64,000 bases of DNA from Gottschalkiaceae bacterium SANA (GTDB lineage Bacteria > Bacillota > Clostridia > Tissierellales > GPF-1): assembly GCA_036323355.1 (NCBI GenBank), contig AP028876.1:1860001-1924000 (forward strand), in the 5' to 3' direction. Shown piece by piece: positions 36,756-45,417 of this stretch. Under the pieces are notes generated by a model, which saw only the letters and a list, made by a program, of their open reading frames with translations, searched no databases and had not been told where the DNA came from. The stretch's first letter is position 1. Every line of letters begins with the position of its first letter. Both the position numbers and the translations under genes were made by a program.

Positions 36756-37680
36756 GGGGATGTGTATTCAGGGCTTGACGCAATCGATCGTCATCGATAT
36801 GAGTATAGATCTGTGTTGTGGCAACACTTTCATGTCCCAAAATTTGCTGAAGCGCACGAATATCAACATGACCATGTTGATACATCAAGGTGGCAGCTGT
36901 ATGGCGAAGCTTATGGGGAGAGTATTTTTTGGGATCTAATCCCGCAGCCAAAAGATGCCGCTTCAAAAGATGTTGAACGGCACGGACACTAATTCGCTCT
37001 TTTCGCTTGCTTAAGAATAGTGCGTTTTTATCCTTTTGAGATGGGGGACGCACCGCTAAATAAGCACCAATTGCCGCTATACACGCCTCATTTAAATAGA
37101 TCGTTCTTTCTTTATTGCCCTTGCCAATTACGGTGAGGGTATCTTCTTTAATCCTGTCTATATCAATGCCTACCAATTCTGAGATCCGCATACCACAATT
37201 TAAAAACAACATAATGATCGCATAATCCCGTTTTGCATTTTCACCCTGAATATGTTCAAGTAGCCCGATGGATTCATCAAGGGTTAAAAACTGTGGATGG
37301 CGCATACTGTTCTTTGGAGACTCTAAGCGTTCTGCTGGATTTTCAGTAAGTACATTCACAATTTGATGATAGTACTTAAAAAGAGCGCGGATACTGGCTA
37401 CTTTTCTGGAACGGGTTCTGCTGCCATTGCCGCATTCACGCTCCAAAAATCCAATATAGGAGAAGAGGTCTTGGAGGGTAACTTGTTTTAGATCCTTGGC
37501 GTCGTATGCTAAATAGCGTTTTTCGCTGACATCGTCCAAGGATTGTAAATGTTCTTTGCGGAGAATCATATATTTAACAAAGCGTCTAAGATCATAACGA
37601 TACTCACGAACGGTATTTGGCGACTTACCGCGAATCGTTGACAAGTAATCCAAAAAGTCTGTAATTAGATAAGGATCCAT
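36718..37680 (-). CDS. xerC: Tyrosine recombinase XerC/XerD family
   Basis: A 320-residue tyrosine recombinase with SAM-like N-terminal domain (residues 1-110) and catalytic domain. All six active-site positions are visible: R in NCGMRISELV, K in GKGNKER, H-x-x-R in SPHKLRHTAATLM, H in LGHESVATTQIY and Y in IYTHID. Such enzymes resolve chromosome dimers at dif with FtsK (also encoded here). Whether this is the XerC, XerD or a single-Xer type cannot be settled from one sequence. The ATG at 37680 has GGAGG 5 bases upstream; an ATG 12 bases earlier overlaps that site. The 3' end overlaps yneA tail to tail. Confidence 0.9.
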   Translation of the reverse strand: MDPYLITDFLDYLSTIRGKSPNTVREYRYDLRRFVKYMILRKEHLQSLDDVSEKRYLAYDAKDLKQVTLQDLFSYIGFLERECGNGSRTRSRKVASIRALFKYYHQIVNVLTENPAERLESPKNSMRHPQFLTLDESIGLLEHIQGENAKRDYAIIMLFLNCGMRISELVGIDIDRIKEDTLTVIGKGNKERTIYLNEACIAAIGAYLAVRPPSQKDKNALFLSKRKERISVRAVQHLLKRHLLAAGLDPKKYSPHKLRHTAATLMYQHGHVDIRALQQILGHESVATTQIYTHIDDDRLRQALNTHPLSQLKKGIPEDK

Positions 37681-37723
37681 ATGTGCCTCCATTTTTCATG
37701 CATTTTGCTCGTTTTTTATGGTT

Positions 37724-37749
37724 AGTCGCAAAATACTTATTTTGCGACT
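37724..37749. repeat. 26-bp perfect palindrome at the xer promoter
   Basis: AGTCGCAAAAT, ACTT, ATTTTGCGACT: two perfect 11-bp arms with a 4-base centre. On the minus strand it starts 2 bases after the -10 TATAAT (37752-37757), covering the likely transcription start of the xer gene. No T-tract follows in either direction sufficient for termination, so an operator or recombinase site is more likely. Confidence 0.85.
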
Positions 37750-37751
37750 TT

Positions 37752-37780
37752 ATTATACCAAAAATACACAAAAAAAGCAA
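37752..37780 (-). promoter_or_regulatory. xer promoter
   Basis: Minus-strand TTGCTT (37775-37780), 17-base spacer, TATAAT (37752-37757). The -35 lies within the 3' T-tract side of the purB terminator. Confidence 0.7.
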
Positions 37781-37798
37781 ATATCCGAAGATATTTGC
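37770..37798 (-). terminator. Intrinsic terminator after purB
   Basis: Minus-strand GCAAATATC, TTCG tetraloop, GATATTTGC, then seven Ts. It lies 37 bases after the purB stop. Confidence 0.92.
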
Positions 37799-37834
37799 CG
37801 TTTTTAGCGTTATTTATATGAATTTTAGGAATTT

Positions 37835-39262
37835 TTAGATAGAAAGCTCCACATGAACATTTAATTGATCCTGGTAAGCGTCCAAAATCGGTTGAACAAC
37901 GGTTTCCACATATTCTTCAACTTGTTGCGCTGATCGACCTGTATATTTCTTCGGATCCAATAGATCATTCAGTTCCGATGCTGTCAGATCAAAATGATCG
38001 TTTGCAATAATACGTTCCATCAAATCATTAGACTTTCCTTTTACTTTTACTTCAGCGCCGGCTTCCATGGACAAGACTCGAATCTCTTCATGAAGCACTT
38101 GACGGTCGCCGCCTTTTTTTACAGCTTCCATTAAAATATTTTCCGTTGCAATAAATGGTAGTTCCTCCATAATGTGTTTATGAATGACCTGCGGATAAAC
38201 AACCAAACCGTCAAAAATATTGATCCCGATCGCTAAAATCGAATCTGTTGCCAAATATCCCTGCGCAACAGCCAAACGTTTGTTCGCTGAGTCATCTAAT
38301 GTTCGTTCAAACCATTGGGTCGCTTCCACCAAAGCTGGATTCATGGTATTTGAAATCACAAATTTTGCTAAGGCCGCAATCCGTTCCGATCGCATGGGGT
38401 TTCTTTTGTATGCCATTGCCGATGAACCGATTTGATTTTTCCCAAATGGTTCTTCCACTTCCTTCAAATGCTGCAGCAAACGAATATCATTGGTCATTTT
38501 ATGCAAAGATTGTGCGATACCACCGAGAACATTCAATGCAAAACTATCCAGTTTTCGTGTATAGGTTTGCCCTGTCAATCCAAAGGTTTGCTCAAAGCCC
38601 ATTTTAGCTGCTACTTTTGCCTCCAATGCCTTAACCTGCGCATCATCGTTGTCAAAAAGCTTCATATAGCTTGCCTGAGTACCTGTTGTCCCCTTTACAC
38701 CGCGGAATCTGTACATTTTTTTCAAATCAATCAACATTTCATAATCAAGGACTAGATCCTGAAGCCACAGTCCTGCTCTCTTCCCCACAGTTGTTAATTG
38801 TGCTGGTTGAAAATGCGTGAATCCCAAGGTCGGTTGTGAACGATGTGCCATGGCAAACTTTGAAACCCGTTCGATTAAATTGACGAGTTTTCGCTCAATC
38901 TCATCAGATGCCGCACGAATTTGAATCACATCTGTATTATCGCCTACATAAGCACTGGTTGCACCCCAATGAATAATCCCTTTGGCACTGGGACAAACTT
39001 CCCCATATGTATGAATATGCGCCATAACATCATGGCGGAATTCTTTTTCTTTAATCTTCGCCAACTCGTAATCAATGTTTTCGACCTGTGACTTCATTTC
39101 TTCCAATTGCGCATCCGTAATCGGCAATCCCAATTCTTTTTGCGATTCAGCCAAGGCGACCCATAATTTTCTCCAGGTTGTAAATTTATAATCTGGTGAG
39201 AAAATGTATGACATCTCTTTACTGGCATAACGGGTGATCAGTGGATTTTGGTACTCTCTCAT
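37835..39262 (-). CDS. purB: Adenylosuccinate lyase
   Basis: A 475-residue enzyme of the fumarase/aspartase superfamily acting twice in purine synthesis (SAICAR cleavage and AMP formation). The signature loop GSSAMAYKRNPMRSERI and the catalytic-histidine regions (HWGATSAYVGDNTD and FTHFQPAQLTTVGKR) are present. The ATG at 39262 has GAGGAGG upstream; a start five codons earlier overlaps that site. It sits 18 bases behind the aspartate aminotransferase gene, a sensible pairing because aspartate feeds both PurB reactions. Confidence 0.96.
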   Translation of the reverse strand: MREYQNPLITRYASKEMSYIFSPDYKFTTWRKLWVALAESQKELGLPITDAQLEEMKSQVENIDYELAKIKEKEFRHDVMAHIHTYGEVCPSAKGIIHWGATSAYVGDNTDVIQIRAASDEIERKLVNLIERVSKFAMAHRSQPTLGFTHFQPAQLTTVGKRAGLWLQDLVLDYEMLIDLKKMYRFRGVKGTTGTQASYMKLFDNDDAQVKALEAKVAAKMGFEQTFGLTGQTYTRKLDSFALNVLGGIAQSLHKMTNDIRLLQHLKEVEEPFGKNQIGSSAMAYKRNPMRSERIAALAKFVISNTMNPALVEATQWFERTLDDSANKRLAVAQGYLATDSILAIGINIFDGLVVYPQVIHKHIMEELPFIATENILMEAVKKGGDRQVLHEEIRVLSMEAGAEVKVKGKSNDLMERIIANDHFDLTASELNDLLDPKKYTGRSAQQVEEYVETVVQPILDAYQDQLNVHVELSI

Positions 39263-39280
39263 TCTATTCCTCCTCAAAAT

Positions 39281-40453
39281 CTATCTCGTTAAATATGCGC
39301 GAATTCGCTCAAGCCCCTCTATGATTAAAGCTTCCGACGTTGCATAGGACAATCGAATATAAGTGTTCATACCGAATGCATCTCCAGGAATTACCGCAAC
39401 AGAAGCTTCTTCAAGCATGGTCTGCGCCAATTCAGAAGCTGATTCAAAGTTGAATTTTCTTATATAAAACGCACAGTCTACCATGACATAGAATGCACCC
39501 TTGGGCTTGATAAATTGAACATTAGGGATCTCACTTACAATTTTAACCATCAACTCTTTTCGCTTTTCAAAAACAGCACGCATAGCTTCCACTTGGCCAG
39601 ACTCCTTCTCTAAAGCCGCCAATGCCGCGTATTGAGAAATCGTATTGGGATTTGAAGAGACATGACTCTGTAGGCTCGTCATTCCTTTTGTTAAATCTAG
39701 CGGAGCCGCTGAATACCCAATTCTCCACCCAGTCATTGCATATGCCTTTGAAAAGCCATTGATAATAATCGTTTTTTCTTGTATTTCCTTGGATAAGCTG
39801 GCAATACTGATATGGTCTACGCCTCCATATACCAATTTTTCATAGATTTCATCAGAAATCACCCAGATATCATGTTTCACTGCCCAACTTCCGATCGCCA
39901 GTAATTCTTCCTGATCATAGACAACACCGGTTGGGTTGTTTGGCGAATTAACAAGTAGGGCCTTTGTTTTATCCGTTCTTGCTGCCTCCAAGTCGGCAAC
40001 CGTCATTTTGTACTGATTTTCTTTCTTTGTTTTCACAAAGATAGGAACCCCATCAGAAAGTTTGATCAGTTCTGGATAGCTCACCCAATACGGCACCCCG
40101 ACTAAAACCTCATCGCCAGGATTGCAGATCGCTTGAAAAGTGTTAAAAAGTGCTTGTTTCGCTCCCGTAGAGACCACAATTTGGTTCTCTTGGTAAGAAA
40201 TGCCTTGGTCTTCTTTCAGTTTATTGCAAATTGCAGTTTTTAGTTCCACAATACCGCTAGCCGCAGTGTATCCAATGTGGCCTTCCTCGACTTTTTCAAT
40301 GGCCACATCACGAATATACCTTGGAGTGGCAAAGTCGGGTTCTCCTGCGCCAAAACTGATCACATCGACGCCAGCTTGCTTCATCGCCTTTGCCTTCGCA
40401 GTAATCGCAAGGGTCATAGATGGTTGAATTTTTTGAATTCGATTTGATAGCAT
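39281..40453 (-). CDS. aspB: Aspartate aminotransferase (AspB type)
   Basis: A 390-residue class I aminotransferase. FGAGEPDFATP, GYTAASGI, STGAKQALFN, NSPNNPTG and the PLP lysine in NGFSKAYAMTGWRIGY match the Bacillus/Thermus AspB subgroup that interconverts aspartate/oxaloacetate with glutamate/2-oxoglutarate. AAAGGAGG precedes the ATG. Co-transcribed with purB; the neighbouring OadA-like gene uses oxaloacetate or pyruvate, so this block centres on four-carbon acids. Confidence 0.92.
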   Translation of the reverse strand: MLSNRIQKIQPSMTLAITAKAKAMKQAGVDVISFGAGEPDFATPRYIRDVAIEKVEEGHIGYTAASGIVELKTAICNKLKEDQGISYQENQIVVSTGAKQALFNTFQAICNPGDEVLVGVPYWVSYPELIKLSDGVPIFVKTKKENQYKMTVADLEAARTDKTKALLVNSPNNPTGVVYDQEELLAIGSWAVKHDIWVISDEIYEKLVYGGVDHISIASLSKEIQEKTIIINGFSKAYAMTGWRIGYSAAPLDLTKGMTSLQSHVSSNPNTISQYAALAALEKESGQVEAMRAVFEKRKELMVKIVSEIPNVQFIKPKGAFYVMVDCAFYIRKFNFESASELAQTMLEEASVAVIPGDAFGMNTYIRLSYATSEALIIEGLERIRAYLTR

Positions 40454-40498
40454 ACGATCGCCTCCTTTGTTTCCTTTGTATAATATATCATAAATATG

Positions 40499-40529
40499 AA
40501 AAAAAATAATCCTTTCGGACTATTTTTTT
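40499..40529. terminator. Terminator after oadA
   Basis: Minus-strand AATAGTCC, GAAA tetraloop, GGATTATT and a T-tract, just 6 bases after the oadA stop. A/T tracts on both sides make it nominally bidirectional, but only the minus-strand gene ends here. Confidence 0.9.
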
Positions 40530-40530
40530 C

Positions 40531-41928
40531 CTAAACAGGATAGGTTTCATCCTCATTATCCATTTGCCATAAATCCGTATCAATTTTATAAAGCCCAGTC
40601 TCCCGCTTTTGGAAAAACTCCAAAGCGACCTGAGGGAAAAGTAGATAGGTCAATTCATCCTCATCCTGTTCCATATATTTTTTTATCTCACTTGGGATCT
40701 GCTTCATCATCGGTTTCAACAAATCTGCTGGACGTACCAAAATTTGAGCCTCATCTCCAATGATTTTCTGAACAATTTCTTTTGAAATTTCAGCTGGTGG
40801 ACGACCATACATACCACGAACATAATTCTTAATTTCCTTGGGTACAATTTTGTAGCGTTCTCCCGTCAATACATTAAAGACAGCTTGGGTTGTCACCATT
40901 TGACTCATGGGTGTCACCAAAGGCGGATATCCAAGATCCTTTCGAACATGGGGCACTTCATTAAGTACCTCTTCCAAACGATCCTGCGCATGTTGTTGTC
41001 CCAATTGTGAAAGAAGATTCGAATACATCCCTCCTGGTACCTGATTGATCAAAGTGGATACATGGGTCCGCATTACCTTTGGATTCAAAAGTCCCTCGCT
41101 GACGTACTTGCCACGCAAATCTTCAAAATACTCCGCAATTTCAGTGAGTGGTTTGATATCAAGTCCAGAGTCATAGGGTGTATTGGCAAACTGTGCAATC
41201 ACAACCTCTGTAGGTGGCTGACTGGTCCCATTAGCAAAGGGCGATAAGGCCGTATCTAGAATATCCACACCCGCTTCCGCAGCTTTCATGTACGTTTGAT
41301 TCGCCATTCCTGTAGAGCAATGGGAATGCATCTCCAAGGGTACATCCACAGCTTCCTTAATTCGTGAAACCAACTCATAGGCTTCATAAGGCAATAGAAT
41401 TCCCGACATGTCCTTGATACAAATGGAATCGGCACCTAGGTTGACATATTCTATTGATTTTTCTACATAATAACCAATATTATGGACGGGACTTTTTGTA
41501 TAAGAAATAGCCGCCTGCGCATGAGCGCCTGCTTCCTTAGTTTCATGGATGGCCAATCGAATATTGCGTGCATCATTTAAGGCGTCAAAAATTCGAATAA
41601 TATCAATTCCATTTCGTACAGAGGCATGAATAAATGCACTGACCACATCGTCAGGGTAATGACGATATCCCAATAGATTCTGTCCCCTAAGGAGCATCTG
41701 CAACTTTGTATTGGGCATGGCAGCCCTTAAAATTCTCAACCGTTCCCACGGATCTTCGTTCAAGAACCGCAGACTTGCGTCAAATGTAGCTCCTCCCCAT
41801 ACCTCCATGGCGTGATAGCCAATCTGATCTAAGGCCGCTGCAATGGGAACCATTTCACTGGTTCTCATTCTTGTTGCAATTAATGACTGATGTGCGTCCC
41901 GAAATATTGTTTCTGTTATTTGAATCAT
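40531..41928 (-). CDS. oadA: Oxaloacetate decarboxylase alpha subunit / pyruvate carboxylase carboxyltransferase domain
   Basis: A 465-residue protein comprising the HMGL-like carboxyltransferase domain (ETIFRDAHQSLIATRMRT, VWGGATFDASLRFLNEDPW, MLLRGQNLLGY) and the following conserved carboxylase region (PGGMYSNLLSQL). It has no C-terminal biotinyl domain, and no biotin carboxyl carrier, membrane beta subunit or biotin carboxylase gene is adjacent, so those partners must be elsewhere. It is like the transcarboxylase 5S subunit or the Oad/PycB core; which reaction it serves is open. The start overlaps the mnmM stop; a terminator follows. Confidence 0.88.
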   Translation of the reverse strand: MIQITETIFRDAHQSLIATRMRTSEMVPIAAALDQIGYHAMEVWGGATFDASLRFLNEDPWERLRILRAAMPNTKLQMLLRGQNLLGYRHYPDDVVSAFIHASVRNGIDIIRIFDALNDARNIRLAIHETKEAGAHAQAAISYTKSPVHNIGYYVEKSIEYVNLGADSICIKDMSGILLPYEAYELVSRIKEAVDVPLEMHSHCSTGMANQTYMKAAEAGVDILDTALSPFANGTSQPPTEVVIAQFANTPYDSGLDIKPLTEIAEYFEDLRGKYVSEGLLNPKVMRTHVSTLINQVPGGMYSNLLSQLGQQHAQDRLEEVLNEVPHVRKDLGYPPLVTPMSQMVTTQAVFNVLTGERYKIVPKEIKNYVRGMYGRPPAEISKEIVQKIIGDEAQILVRPADLLKPMMKQIPSEIKKYMEQDEDELTYLLFPQVALEFFQKRETGLYKIDTDLWQMDNEDETYPV

Positions 41929-42494
41929 AAAGTTCTCCTCTTTTCCAAGCCATACAAGACAGGTGGATCATTTTTTTGATTTAAAAATGTAAATTTCCAC
42001 GTCTGAAATTTTCGCTGGTCATAGGTTCCTAAATGAGTTTCAACACATTGGCATTCTAAGCATCCCGATTCATGACCGGGATAAGCGAGAATCATAATCA
42101 CACCACCGACCTTTAAAATCTCACTGGCCGCATGAATGCTTTGAATGGTGGTTTTTCCTTGTGTCGAAATGGATTTGTCACCACGAGGTAAATAGCCAAG
42201 GTTATATAAAACACAGGCGATCTCCTGAAATCCATACTTCAACAAATTCTCATGACCATCTAGATGAAGGGTCATTTTTTTTGAACTTTCCAGCCTTTTC
42301 TTTGTAGCTCTTAAAGCCTCCTGTTGGATATCAAACCCATGTACATGGCCTGTCTCCCCAACAGCTTGCAGTAGCCATTCTGTGTCATATCCATTCCCAA
42401 CGGTAGCATCTATCGCAATTTCTCCATCAAAATCATAATTTTGTTGCAGATAGAATTTTGAAAATGCCATAGCGGAATTAAACTCATGCTTCAT
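41925..42494 (-). CDS. mnmM: tRNA methyltransferase MnmM (YtqB family)
   Basis: A 189-residue Rossmann-fold methyltransferase of the family formerly called putative rRNA methylase (Bacillus YtqB). The SAM-binding motif DATVGNGYDTEWLL is followed by HGFDIQQEAL, and a NLGYLPRGDKSISTQ segment typical of the family. YtqB has been shown to methylate the nm5s2U34 intermediate to mnm5s2U34. The same nucleotide is the substrate of MnmH, encoded at 12.8 kb. The ATG lies within the 3' end of the preceding gene (11-base overlap). Confidence 0.88.
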   Translation of the reverse strand: MKHEFNSAMAFSKFYLQQNYDFDGEIAIDATVGNGYDTEWLLQAVGETGHVHGFDIQQEALRATKKRLESSKKMTLHLDGHENLLKYGFQEIACVLYNLGYLPRGDKSISTQGKTTIQSIHAASEILKVGGVIMILAYPGHESGCLECQCVETHLGTYDQRKFQTWKFTFLNQKNDPPVLYGLEKRRTL

Positions 42495-42861
42495 GGTGGC
42501 AAGATCCTTTCAAGAGACTCTCAATCTGAACAGTTGACTCAAATTGGAATTCTTTCCTTAAAAAGGCACAAGAATCCGCTGCTTGCATAAAAAACATACC
42601 ACGAGCAGCCATGGCACCTAGTATGCCTTTAAAGAAAAAATCGCGCATCACCGGTTGATTCGTCAGTGGTTCTAAGTCAAAGTGGTGAAGCGTAATGGTT
42701 AAATCTACACTTTCAACTGCGGCAATGCCAAGGACTTCCTTATTTCCATTATACATGGCAAAACACATCCAATTGGGTTGAAACTTCTTACAATCCGTCC
42801 ATTTCTTAGTGACAATTTCTTGAATATTCATATGATTTCGCACTTGCTCGACTGAAAACAT
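42484..42861 (-). CDS. Unrecognised protein, 125 residues
   Basis: I do not recognise this gene. It encodes 125 residues with no signal peptide or membrane segment, mixed alpha/beta character, and several cysteines and aromatic residues. Its second half (GILGAMAARGMFFMQ ... FLRKEFQF) faintly recalls the last helix and strand of a GNAT acetyltransferase, but the acetyl-CoA loop is missing. It is real by context: 2 bases after rluB, overlapping mnmM, on the same strand, with continuous codon use. Confidence 0.75.
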   Translation of the reverse strand: MFSVEQVRNHMNIQEIVTKKWTDCKKFQPNWMCFAMYNGNKEVLGIAAVESVDLTITLHHFDLEPLTNQPVMRDFFFKGILGAMAARGMFFMQAADSCAFLRKEFQFESTVQIESLLKGSCHHEA

Positions 42862-42863
42862 CG

Positions 42864-43574
42864 TTACCTCCCTGCACGTAAGGATTCAATTTCTTGTTTT
42901 GATAGCATGCGATACTCTCCGGGTTTTAGGGCTCCCAATACAAGGGATCCCATTCGAATTCGTTTCAAATCAACCACGGGATGATCAATCATGTCGCACA
43001 TTCTGCGCACTTGGCGATTGCGCCCTTCTTGGATCGTTATTTCAAAAAGTGTGTTGTTCCCCTTTGGAACAATGTTGTCAACAAGTGCCGCTTTGGTCTT
43101 CTGACCTTCTAACTCAATCCCTTTTCTCAAGCGATCAAATTCTTCAGAAGAAGCTCTTCCTTCCACCAACACCTGATAGGTCTTGTCTACCTCGTGGCGG
43201 GGATGAATCATATAATTGGTAAACTCTCCATCATTTGTCAATAGAAGCAAACCTGAAGTCATAAAGTCCAATCGTCCTACTGGATAAACCCGTGGTTCCT
43301 TTGGCAAGTAATCCGTAACTACCCGGCGACCATGGGGGTCGCTAACCGAAGAGATGACATGAATGGGTTTGTAAAATAGATAATAGACATAGTCTTCTTT
43401 ATAAATAACCACTCGTCCGTCGACAACCACGTGGTCCGACCCAGGAGTCACTTGGATTCCCATCTCCGTTACAATCTCACCATTGACGATTACACGACCA
43501 TCAGCAATCCATTGTTCGGCTTTTCTACGAGAAGTAACTCCCGCTGAAGCGATATATTTTTGCAATCTCATCAT
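42864..43574 (-). CDS. rluB: rRNA pseudouridine synthase (RluB/RsuA family)
   Basis: A 236-residue pseudouridine synthase. An N-terminal S4 domain (LQKYIASAGVTSRRKAEQWI) precedes the catalytic domain with the active aspartate in GRLDFMTSGLLLLTNDG and QEGRNRQVRRMCD. The scpA-scpB-rluB order is conserved in Firmicutes, where the enzyme modifies 23S rRNA (position 2605 in E. coli numbering). The first ATG overlaps the scpB stop; the next codon is also ATG (43571) and equally possible. Confidence 0.93.
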   Translation of the reverse strand: MMRLQKYIASAGVTSRRKAEQWIADGRVIVNGEIVTEMGIQVTPGSDHVVVDGRVVIYKEDYVYYLFYKPIHVISSVSDPHGRRVVTDYLPKEPRVYPVGRLDFMTSGLLLLTNDGEFTNYMIHPRHEVDKTYQVLVEGRASSEEFDRLRKGIELEGQKTKAALVDNIVPKGNNTLFEITIQEGRNRQVRRMCDMIDHPVVDLKRIRMGSLVLGALKPGEYRMLSKQEIESLRAGR

Positions 43575-44086
43575 TTTTTCCCTTTTCTGGCAGATTGATA
43601 ATTCGGCAATTCTTCGATTTGATTCAAACCAAAGTGAATTAAAAACTCATCGGTTGTTCCATAAATCATCGGTTTTCCCGGCGCATTCTTTCTTCCGCGA
43701 ATACAAATCACTCCGCGTTCCAAAAGTGTATGCAAACTACTCTCCGCCCGCACTCCACGAATTGCTTCAATTTCAGCCCGAGTGATCGGTTGTCGATATG
43801 CGATGATTGAGAGTGTTTCCAAGCAAGCCGTCGATAAGCGAGCCCGTTTTTCCCCTTGAATCAATCGTGTTGCCGCTTCATAGTATCGTTTATTGGTACA
43901 GAATTGATAGCCCCCGCTAATTTTTCGGATATTGATCCCCTTATCCGTATATTGCACAATCAATTCTTCCATTTCTTTTTCAATTAGACTTGGATCGACT
44001 TGTAGCACCTTGGCCAAATCGTCTCCTTTGACTGGGTCTCCATGGGCAAATAGAATGCATTCCATGGCGTTTTGTAAATGATTCAT
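43571..44086 (-). CDS. scpB: Segregation and condensation protein B
   Basis: A 171-residue ScpB with tandem winged helices; the conserved ACLETLSIIAYRQPITRAEIE and IRGVRAESSLHTLLERG are diagnostic. ScpB dimers bind ScpA and with SMC form the bacterial condensin that compacts and segregates the chromosome. It overlaps scpA upstream and rluB downstream by 4 bases each. Confidence 0.96.
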   Translation of the reverse strand: MNHLQNAMECILFAHGDPVKGDDLAKVLQVDPSLIEKEMEELIVQYTDKGINIRKISGGYQFCTNKRYYEAATRLIQGEKRARLSTACLETLSIIAYRQPITRAEIEAIRGVRAESSLHTLLERGVICIRGRKNAPGKPMIYGTTDEFLIHFGLNQIEELPNYQSARKGKK

Positions 44087-44811
44087 GCACTCACCTCATT
44101 CCTTGATAAGAATAGTTCCTTATCGTCTCCTGCTTCCACAGTGATTTCCTGTTGTTTTAATAATTCTAAAATCCCTAAAAAAACTGAAATATAATAGGCC
44201 ACGGGTTTGCCGGGCGGAAAGCAATCCTCAAAGGACACTTTCGATTTCTTTAATTGGCTTCGAACCGATCGAATGCCGTCTTGTATCGTATATTGTTTTG
44301 CTTCCATTTTGAACTGAGGAATCTTCTCTATCAATTCTTGAGAACCCTCAAATCGATCCATAATCCGTTGAAAAGCACCCAGAAGATCCATGCTACGAAC
44401 ATCATCAAGCATCAATTGTGCTTCGTTGACAGGAATTGATTCCTTTTCACGAACCATAAATGGCTCTGCCTCGTACTCTTTATGTACCAACCATTTGGCA
44501 ATCTCTTGAACCTGTTTGTAGGCCAAGAGTTGCTTAACCAATTCGTCTCTTGGATCCTCAACCTCGTCAGCCTGCAAGGATGCCTGATACTGAGGCAAGA
44601 GCATTTTCGACTTAATCTCCACGAGAGTAGAAGCCATGACAAGAAACTCACTTGCAATGATGAGATTGAATTTCTTCATAGAACCCAAATAAGAAAAATA
44701 TTGCTCTGTAATCGTTGAAATCGAAATATCGTAAAGATCCATTTGATTCTTTTCAATTAAGTGAAACAGCAGCTCAAAGGGTCCTTCGAACTGCTCCAAT
44801 ATAATCTTCAT
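44083..44811 (-). CDS. scpA: Segregation and condensation protein A
   Basis: A 242-residue kleisin. The N terminus EQFEGPFELLFHLIEKNQMDLYDI and IASEFLVMASTLVEIKSKMLLP are typical; the C-terminal winged helix binds the SMC head. It is coupled to scpB by a 4-base overlap. smc itself is not in the window. Confidence 0.96.
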   Translation of the reverse strand: MKIILEQFEGPFELLFHLIEKNQMDLYDISISTITEQYFSYLGSMKKFNLIIASEFLVMASTLVEIKSKMLLPQYQASLQADEVEDPRDELVKQLLAYKQVQEIAKWLVHKEYEAEPFMVREKESIPVNEAQLMLDDVRSMDLLGAFQRIMDRFEGSQELIEKIPQFKMEAKQYTIQDGIRSVRSQLKKSKVSFEDCFPPGKPVAYYISVFLGILELLKQQEITVEAGDDKELFLSRNEVSA

Positions 44812-44823
44812 TGCGCCACATCC

Positions 44824-45417
44824 TTAATAAATTAAGTTCATATATCCCATTACCAGAGGACCCATCACTTTAGAGATTGCATTGGTCATAATGGCAATCA
44901 ATAAAAAGATATACAGGTATCGCTGATTCCGGTACATCCAAAATTCCATCTTCGTTGGCAAAAGACTCATCAAGATCTTAGAACCATCCAAGGGAGGAAA
45001 AGGCAGGAGATTAAAGAAACCCAAGCCCAAGTTGACATAGATTAAAAATAAAATGGTATCTAGAGAAAAGGCGTTGGTTGGGAAGTAGACTTTCAAGCCC
45101 AACAATAAAATAGTTGCTAGTCCAAGATTGACCAAGGGACCTGCCAAAGAAACCAAAATTGTATCGCGTTTTCGATGGGCAAACAAACTTGGGTTGATGG
45201 GTACAGGTTTTGCCCAACCAAATCGAAGAAACAGCATGCACAGAGCGCCCACTGGATCGATATGATGAATGGGATTCAAGCTGAGACGTCCGCTTCTTCG
45301 TGCTGTATCGTCTCCTAGCCAATCTGCCATCTGACCATGGGCATATTCGTGAATACTGATGGTAAATAATACGGCAATTGCATTTAATATCCACTGAAAT
45401 ATCGATGCAGTCGTCAT
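44824..45417 (-). CDS. Site-2 protease-like M50 membrane metalloprotease
   Basis: A 197-residue integral membrane zinc protease of the compact M50B group (YwhC-like). HExxH is HEYAH near residue 24, in the first membrane segment, and the third ligand is in NLLPFPPLDGSK. About five membrane segments and no PDZ domain. The group includes intramembrane proteases for unknown or regulatory substrates. Its ATG overlaps the nudF stop; scpA follows after 12 bases, the Firmicute order. Confidence 0.92.
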   Translation of the reverse strand: MTTASIFQWILNAIAVLFTISIHEYAHGQMADWLGDDTARRSGRLSLNPIHHIDPVGALCMLFLRFGWAKPVPINPSLFAHRKRDTILVSLAGPLVNLGLATILLLGLKVYFPTNAFSLDTILFLIYVNLGLGFFNLLPFPPLDGSKILMSLLPTKMEFWMYRNQRYLYIFLLIAIMTNAISKVMGPLVMGYMNLIY

